From: CAZNRY01 sp964575675 | Lineage (GTDB): Bacteria; Eisenbacteria; RBG-16-71-46; CAIMUX01; VGJL01 | Direction of reading: 5' to 3' | Length of the DNA: 11,212 bases | NCBI GenBank assembly: GCA_964575675.1 | Contig: CAZNRY010000136.1 | Coordinates: 1 to 11,212 of the forward strand | Shown here: one piece after another, positions 7,733-11,212 of the stretch | Layout: each line of letters opens with the position of its first letter | How positions within the stretch are numbered: the stretch's first letter is position 1 | Notes under the pieces: model-generated | What the model saw: only the letters and a program-made list of their open reading frames with translations | Database searches by the model: none | What the model was told of the DNA's origin: nothing | Program-made: the position numbers and the translations under genes

Positions 7733-8869
7733 CTAATAGATGATCGAATCAAGGAGGAGCAGATACGAGTTGCCAGAGGCTGGGTCGTATCTCGTGATCG
7801 TGACCGGGACGCCGGCCGCCTTCTCGAAGTAGCTCTTCAGAACGGAAGGATCCTTCTGATCAGCCTTTCCCGTCTGTGCATCGAGAAGAAGGTCCGCGAC
7901 GACCTCGATCGAGAGCATCGTGAGGGGAACGGGCCACGTCGCGAAATGGCCGGACAGACCGCGCGAGGCTATCGCGGCCCGGTTCTGCTCGTTGATGAAC
8001 GCCATGTCGCCCGCCTTCTCTTCCGGCACCGAGATGCCGAGGGCGGTGACGTATCCGTGGGTCGGGCTCGGGCAGCACTGCTCGGGAAAGTAGGCGCTCG
8101 TGTCTAAGACCGACTTGATCAGAGGATCCTGCATCCCGCAGTTGGTCGAGAAGAACGCGGTCGCCTTGCCGAACTCCTTCACGCGGCGCGGCACGTCCTC
8201 GAGGACGAACTGCTGCGTGGCGGGTAGCCCCCCTTCGTTCATCGGGTCCGGGGCGTTCAAGCTCACGAAGGTCATCCCGATCTTCGCACACTGCTGTTCC
8301 ATGATGTCCCTGCGCTCGCCGAGGAGCTCCATCGACATGTGGCGGGGGAAGGTGTAATGCACAAACGTGTTCGCCCCCATCTTCTTGGCCAGGTCGACAA
8401 TGGTCCGCCCGCGGGCGAGCTGATCTGACTGGACCGCGATGTCGGCCGTCTCGTTGACAAGGCGCGGATCCTCGTGGGCCTCAACGAAACCAAAAAGCAG
8501 ATCGCTTCGCGTCTCGCGGATCTTCCGCACCGCCGCACAGGCGCCTGGAATCGCCTGGCCGACGACGATCACCTTCACCTCAGGATCGGATGCTAGCCCG
8601 ACGATCTGGGCGATCACCGTCTCCTGCTCGTTCATGAAGTTGTCGGGATAGGTGACGTGGCGGACGCGGCCGGGGTACTTGCGCAAGAGCGCCTGCGCCG
8701 CGCGGAACTCGTCCTCCCCCTGTGACACCGTCCCGGTGACGACGCCGACCTTCACGACCGGGGTTGCCGCGGAACCCGCATCCGTCTTTTTGGAGGGCTC
8801 TTTCGCGACGCACCCGATGATAACGAAAACGGCAACGATACAGGACAGAAGGAGGGCAACTCGGCGCAT
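7733..8869 (-). CDS. Substrate-binding lipoprotein of ABC importer, DUF3798 family
   Basis: Secreted, lipid-anchored solute receptor (378 aa), first gene of the operon. The N-terminus MRRVALLLSC leads into a hydrophobic stretch ending in the lipobox VIIGC (Cys20). A low-complexity linker rich in Lys, Asp and Ala follows. The mature part opens with VKVGVVTGTVSQGEDEF (39-55), followed by HVTYPDNFMNEQET (71-84), VEAHEDP (129-135), FVHYTFPRHMS (169-179) and PSPTHGY (267-273). I recognise these as the pattern of Pfam DUF3798, whose fold is expected to resemble periplasmic sugar-binding proteins. No ligand is known to me for the family. Start ATG 8869 has AGAGG 6 nt upstream; the frame stays open upstream into murB to 9568, but that part lacks gene-like content. 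Besides Cys20 the mature protein has Cys111, 194, 244, 265 and 266. A promoter lies 60-90 nt upstream. Confidence 0.92.
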   Translation of the reverse strand: MRRVALLLSCIVAVFVIIGCVAKEPSKKTDAGSAATPVVKVGVVTGTVSQGEDEFRAAQALLRKYPGRVRHVTYPDNFMNEQETVIAQIVGLASDPEVKVIVVGQAIPGACAAVRKIRETRSDLLFGFVEAHEDPRLVNETADIAVQSDQLARGRTIVDLAKKMGANTFVHYTFPRHMSMELLGERRDIMEQQCAKIGMTFVSLNAPDPMNEGGLPATQQFVLEDVPRRVKEFGKATAFFSTNCGMQDPLIKSVLDTSAYFPEQCCPSPTHGYVTALGISVPEEKAGDMAFINEQNRAAIASRGLSGHFATWPVPLTMLSIEVVADLLLDAQTGKADQKDPSVLKSYFEKAAGVPVTITRYDPASGNSYLLLLDSIIY

Positions 8870-8888
8870 CGTTAACCTCTTCTGGCAA

Positions 8889-8917
8889 GCCGACGGGGGG
8901 CCGGCGGCCGGTTCGGC
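8889..8917 (-). other. GC-rich inverted repeat in the leader of the ABC operon
   Basis: On the minus strand GCCGA (8917-8913) can pair with TCGGC (8893-8889), enclosing an inner CCGG-3 nt-CCGG repeat (8911-8901). It falls between the predicted promoter and the Shine-Dalgarno of the binding-protein gene. There is no T-tract, so it is not a classical terminator. It could structure the leader RNA or be a chance result of high GC. Confidence 0.35.
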
Positions 8918-8928
8918 GTCTGCGGGCA

Positions 8929-8958
8929 ATTGTAGGAACCGCTCCGAGGGCAAGTCAA
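8929..8958 (-). promoter_or_regulatory. Sigma70-type promoter for the ABC transporter operon
   Basis: On the minus strand TTGACT (8958-8953) and TACAAT (8934-8929) are separated by 18 nt, each one mismatch from consensus. This is the only strong match in the 125-nt gap between murB and the binding-protein gene. The start of transcription would fall near 8922, giving a leader of about 50 nt. Confidence 0.7.
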
Positions 8959-8994
8959 CGAGACTGAGGCGGCGCTTCCCTCGGGCGGCGAGAT

Positions 8995-9891
8995 TCACGG
9001 GGCCGTCTGGAACCCGACGAGCTGGATCTCGAGCTCGAGCGTGACCCCCGAGCTTTGCCGGACGCGCTCGCGGACCGTTGCGATCAAGTCGAGGACGTCT
9101 CGCGCGCGGGCTCCCCCTTCGTTGATGATGTAGTTCGCGTGCGCCGGGCTGATGACGGCGCCGCCGCGGCGCAGTCCCTTGCAGCCGGCTTCCTCGACCA
9201 GCTTGCCGGCAGGTCCGCACGGGAGGTTGCGGAAGACGCAGCCGCAGGATGCGCCGAGCGGGGTCTTCGACTTGCGCTGTGCGGCCAGCTTCTGCATCTG
9301 CTCGTTGAGCAGAGCCGGGTCGTCTCGATCGAGGGCGAACGATACGGCGACGATAGCGGGGCCGGCAGGGTCCCGCCCCTTGAGCGCGGAGGAGCGGTAG
9401 GCGTAGTGCATCCGGGCCGGCTCCCATGTCTCCTCCGTTCCATCGGGAAGCACGACCTCGATGCTCGCGATCCGGCCGGCGACATCGCCGCCATAGGCGC
9501 CGGCATTGCCGACTGTCGCACCGGCTACGTTTCCGGGGATCCCTTCCGCCCAAACGAGGCCGCTCCACCCGGCCCGCGATACTTCGCGCGCAAGGCCGGC
9601 AAAGGGCATGCGGGCTTCCGCGCGGACGATCGCCCGCTCTCCGCGCTCCTCGATCCGTTTCCCTCGACTCGCATAGCGAACGACCAGTCCCGGATACCCC
9701 TCATCGGCGATGAGAAGGTTCGTTCCGGCGCCGAGCAGAAAGACCGGCCACCCGCACCTTTCGGCCTCGCGGCGAGCGGCCGTTAGCTCGGCCGGGGTCT
9801 CCGGTTCGGCCAACGCACGACACGGTCCGCCGATCTGCCAGGAGGTGAGAGGGGCGAGGATCGCCCCCTCGGTCCACTTGCCCGTGCTCAC
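8995..9891 (-). CDS. murB: UDP-N-acetylenolpyruvoylglucosamine reductase (MurB)
   Basis: FAD- and NADPH-dependent cytoplasmic enzyme (298 aa) that reduces enolpyruvyl-UDP-GlcNAc to UDP-MurNAc, the second committed step of peptidoglycan precursor synthesis. The FAD domain shows LLGAGTNLLIADEGYPG (53-69) and GIPGNVAGATVGNAGAYGG (117-135). Next come the substrate-site YRSSALKG (165-172, Arg166) and the C-terminal block CGCVFRN (216-222), then AGKLVEEAGCKG and HANYIIN. A terminal glutamate in LELEIQLVG (E288 by position) matches the last catalytic residue. At the proton-donor position, usually Ser in GSxFKNP, this protein has Cys218. The length suits a short (type II-like) MurB. The start is GTG 9891, overlapping the upstream TerC-family stop as GTGA; the frame is open further upstream, but that part is a shadow of the TerC-family gene. 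No promoter of its own is visible. Confidence 0.95.
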   Translation of the reverse strand: MSTGKWTEGAILAPLTSWQIGGPCRALAEPETPAELTAARREAERCGWPVFLLGAGTNLLIADEGYPGLVVRYASRGKRIEERGERAIVRAEARMPFAGLAREVSRAGWSGLVWAEGIPGNVAGATVGNAGAYGGDVAGRIASIEVVLPDGTEETWEPARMHYAYRSSALKGRDPAGPAIVAVSFALDRDDPALLNEQMQKLAAQRKSKTPLGASCGCVFRNLPCGPAGKLVEEAGCKGLRRGGAVISPAHANYIINEGGARARDVLDLIATVRERVRQSSGVTLELEIQLVGFQTAP

Positions 9892-10841
9892 GGCGCCGCT
9901 TCGGGCGGCGGCCCCTGCGCGGCAGGGGCGTGCCTCAGCGGGATCGCGAGAGAGGCGACGACCGACACGCCGAGCGCCAGGGCGACGAAAGCGAGCGAGA
10001 GGCCGATCGGGACCTGGACGAACTTCTCGGCGAGCATCTTCAACCCGACGAAGCAGAGCACCACGGCGAGCCCAAAGTGGAGGTAGCGGAGGCGGTCGAC
10101 GAGGGCGGCGAAGAGGAAGTAGAGCGAGCGGAGCCCCAGGATCGCGCAAATGTTCGACGCGAAGACGATGAACGGGTCCCGCGTGATCGCGAGGATCGCG
10201 GGGATCGAGTCGATGGCGAAAACCAGGTCGGTCGTCTCAATCACGAGGAGAACGGCCATGAGCGGCGTGGCGAGGAGCTTCCCCTCGCGGCGCGTGAAGA
10301 ATCGTTGGCCATCGTAGTCGCGCACCATGGGGACGACCCGCTGGAAAAGGCGGAGCGCCCGGTTCTTCTCCGGATGAACGCCGACCTTGTCCTGGCGGAA
10401 AAGCTGGATACCACCCCAGATCAGGAGAGCGCCGAGGATGTAGATCAACCAGTGGAAGAGCTCGAGCAGCACGATCCCGCCGAAGATGAACACGCCGCGC
10501 AGGACGACCGCCCCGACGATGCCCCAGAACAGGACCCGGTGCTGGAACTGCGGGGGAACGCGGAAGTACGCGAAGATCAGAACGAAGACGAAAATGTTGT
10601 CGACGCTGAGAGAGAGCTCAATCAGGTAACCGGTGAGGAACTCGAGCCCCTTCTGACGGCCCTCCATGAGAAGAACGGCGAGCCCGACCAAGAGGGCGAC
10701 GCTGACCCATACCCCGCTCCAGATCGCCGCTTCGCGCGGACGAACCGCGTGCGCCTTGCGCTGAAAGAGTCCCAGATCGATCGCCATCACCCCAACGGCG
10801 ACCCCGCTGAAGATGAGCCACAGCCAGCCTTGTTGCGTCAT
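9888..10841 (-). CDS. TerC/Alx-family integral membrane protein, probable metal (manganese) exporter
   Basis: Polytopic membrane protein (317 aa) of the TerC family, closest in layout to E. coli Alx. By family knowledge these proteins carry or export metal ions, mainly Mn2+, and some are linked to tellurite resistance or the handling of exported proteins. Diagnostic acidic membrane motifs are present: MAIDLGLF (19-26), LIELSLSVDN (73-82), and IETTDLVFAIDSIPAI (201-216) followed by RDPFIVFASN. Hydrophobic segments cover most of residues 5-150 and 190-302, with a charged cytoplasmic loop between them. The C-terminus is rich in Pro and Ala. Start ATG 10841 follows GGGAGGAGT, a strong but very close Shine-Dalgarno (3 nt from GGAGG); the frame upstream is merely open. 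It overlaps murB by 4 nt, so the two are co-translated. tRNA-Leu lies 75 nt upstream on the same strand with no terminator between. I see no Mn riboswitch (yybP-ykoY). Confidence 0.92.
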   Translation of the reverse strand: MTQQGWLWLIFSGVAVGVMAIDLGLFQRKAHAVRPREAAIWSGVWVSVALLVGLAVLLMEGRQKGLEFLTGYLIELSLSVDNIFVFVLIFAYFRVPPQFQHRVLFWGIVGAVVLRGVFIFGGIVLLELFHWLIYILGALLIWGGIQLFRQDKVGVHPEKNRALRLFQRVVPMVRDYDGQRFFTRREGKLLATPLMAVLLVIETTDLVFAIDSIPAILAITRDPFIVFASNICAILGLRSLYFLFAALVDRLRYLHFGLAVVLCFVGLKMLAEKFVQVPIGLSLAFVALALGVSVVASLAIPLRHAPAAQGPPPEAAP

Positions 10842-10915
10842 ACTCCTCCCGGGAATGCGAATGTTCGTGCAGACTATCACGCCCCAAGCGGGAGCTGAAG
10901 AGGGGAGGACGGGTT

Positions 10916-10998
10916 TGCCGGAGGTGGGAGTTGAACCCACACGAGGTTGCCCTCACGGGATTTTGAGTCCCGCGTGTCTGCCATTTCACCACTCCGGC
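10916..10998 (-). tRNA. tRNA-Leu(CAA)
   Basis: Complete class II cloverleaf. The acceptor stem is GCCGGAG/CTCCGGC. The anticodon stem is CGGGA/TCCCG with loop CTCAAAA, giving anticodon CAA (reads UUG). The long variable arm is GAGG-GCAA-CCTC, and the T-arm is GTGGG-TTCAACT-CCCAC. Discriminator A73 fits leucine. The 3' CCA is not encoded (AAC follows). The gene is 83 nt without CCA. Confidence 0.97.
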
Positions 10999-11021
10999 AC
11001 GAACGATACCGTAGCAATGGC

Positions 11022-11052
11022 AGGATACACGATGCGACCGGCGTCGGGACAA
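11022..11052 (-). promoter_or_regulatory. Possible promoter of tRNA-Leu
   Basis: Minus-strand TTGTCC (11052-11047) and TATCCT (11027-11022), each 4/6 to consensus, are separated by 19 nt, so the match is modest. The position, with the -10 box about 24 nt before the tRNA, is right for a tRNA promoter. Confidence 0.4.
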
Positions 11053-11064
11053 GCGGCTTTTCGA

Positions 11065-11094
11065 TTGACACCTCTCGGGAGTGCCCGATAGGGT
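11065..11094 (+). promoter_or_regulatory. Promoter of tRNA-Ala
   Basis: A perfect -35 box TTGACA (11065-11070), an 18-nt spacer and a weak -10 TAGGGT (11089-11094) lie 32 nt before the tRNA. A strong -35 with a GC-rich region after the -10 is common for stable-RNA promoters. Confidence 0.55.
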
Positions 11095-11126
11095 GAAATC
11101 TGCATTGGCTGATGCCGATGCCCGAC

Positions 11127-11199
11127 GGGGCTGTAGCTCAGTTGGGAGAGCGCATGACTGGCAGTCATGAGGTCGTCGGTTCGATCCCGTCCAGCTCCA
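11127..11199 (+). tRNA. tRNA-Ala(GGC)
   Basis: Complete 73-nt cloverleaf. The acceptor stem is GGGGCTG/CAGCTCC and contains the alanine identity pair G3-U70, with discriminator A. The anticodon stem is CATGA/TCATG with loop CTGGCAG, giving anticodon GGC (reads GCC and GCU). The T-loop is TTCGATC. No CCA is encoded after the discriminator. Confidence 0.98.
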
Positions 11200-11212
11200 A
11201 TTCGATTGAAAG

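Noticed and set aside
8870..9568. N-terminal extension of the binding-protein frame into murB
   Set aside because: The frame is open but antisense-like and composition-driven. The real start is fixed by the Shine-Dalgarno, the signal peptide and the lipobox just after ATG 8869.
9892..10149. Upstream extension of the murB frame
   Set aside because: It overlaps the C-terminal half of the TerC-family gene and is Arg/Pro-rich. The GTG at 9891 with the GTGA overlap fits the family start.
10842..10915. Possible yybP-ykoY manganese riboswitch before the TerC-family gene
   Set aside because: Only 74 nt are available and I see neither the conserved loop sequences nor a terminator helix.
11175..11191. 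T-T mismatch in the T-stem of tRNA-Ala (positions 50/64)
   Set aside because: Similar T-arm sequences occur in normal bacterial tRNA-Ala. The rest of the cloverleaf and the G3-U70 pair are intact, so this is not a decayed tRNA.
10916..11199. tRNA genes as a possible integration site for a mobile island
   Set aside because: There is no integrase, no direct repeat of a tRNA 3' end, and no foreign-looking gene beside them within the window.

Overview
The window is GC-rich, gene-dense bacterial DNA with almost no spacer. It holds eight protein-coding loci and two tRNA genes. It looks chromosomal rather than mobile: I see no transposase, integrase, phage gene, CRISPR array or clear change in composition. 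A lipoprotein importer, a PBP4-type carboxypeptidase and MurB mark a peptidoglycan-making bacterium. The phenylalanyl-tRNA synthetase is of the archaeal/eukaryotic kind, which only some bacterial lineages carry (spirochaetes are the classic case). I cannot name the phylum from this window.

Layout. (1) 1-2630, plus strand: the 3' part of pheS and a complete pheT, overlapping by 10 nt. (2) 2627-3915, plus strand: a dacB-like D-Ala-D-Ala carboxypeptidase/endopeptidase (PBP4, peptidase S13). Its start overlaps the pheT stop, and it is broken near 3240-3300 by a frame change that also seems to remove part of the middle. (3) 8869-3905, minus strand: a four-gene ABC import operon in the order lipoprotein binding protein (DUF3798 type), double-domain ATPase, permease, permease. 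Its start and stop codons are nearly fused, and it has its own promoter at 8958-8929. Its last gene converges on dacB with an 11-nt 3' overlap. (4) 10841-8995, minus strand: a TerC/Alx-family membrane protein followed by murB, with a 4-nt overlap. (5) 10916-11199: tRNA-Leu(CAA) on the minus strand, just upstream of the TerC gene, and tRNA-Ala(GGC) on the plus strand. They diverge from a short region carrying back-to-back promoter-like elements.

How the genes relate. pheS and pheT encode the two subunits of one enzyme. The ABC operon is a complete import machine: surface lipoprotein receptor, ATPase and two membrane subunits. Its ligand is unknown, because the receptor belongs to a domain of unknown function. 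dacB and murB both act on peptidoglycan but lie in different transcription units. The TerC-like protein probably exports metal, most likely manganese. The points most worth a second look are the uncharacterised transporter, the zinc-ribbon-like insertion in PheT, altered residues in PheS and MurB active-site motifs, and the broken dacB.
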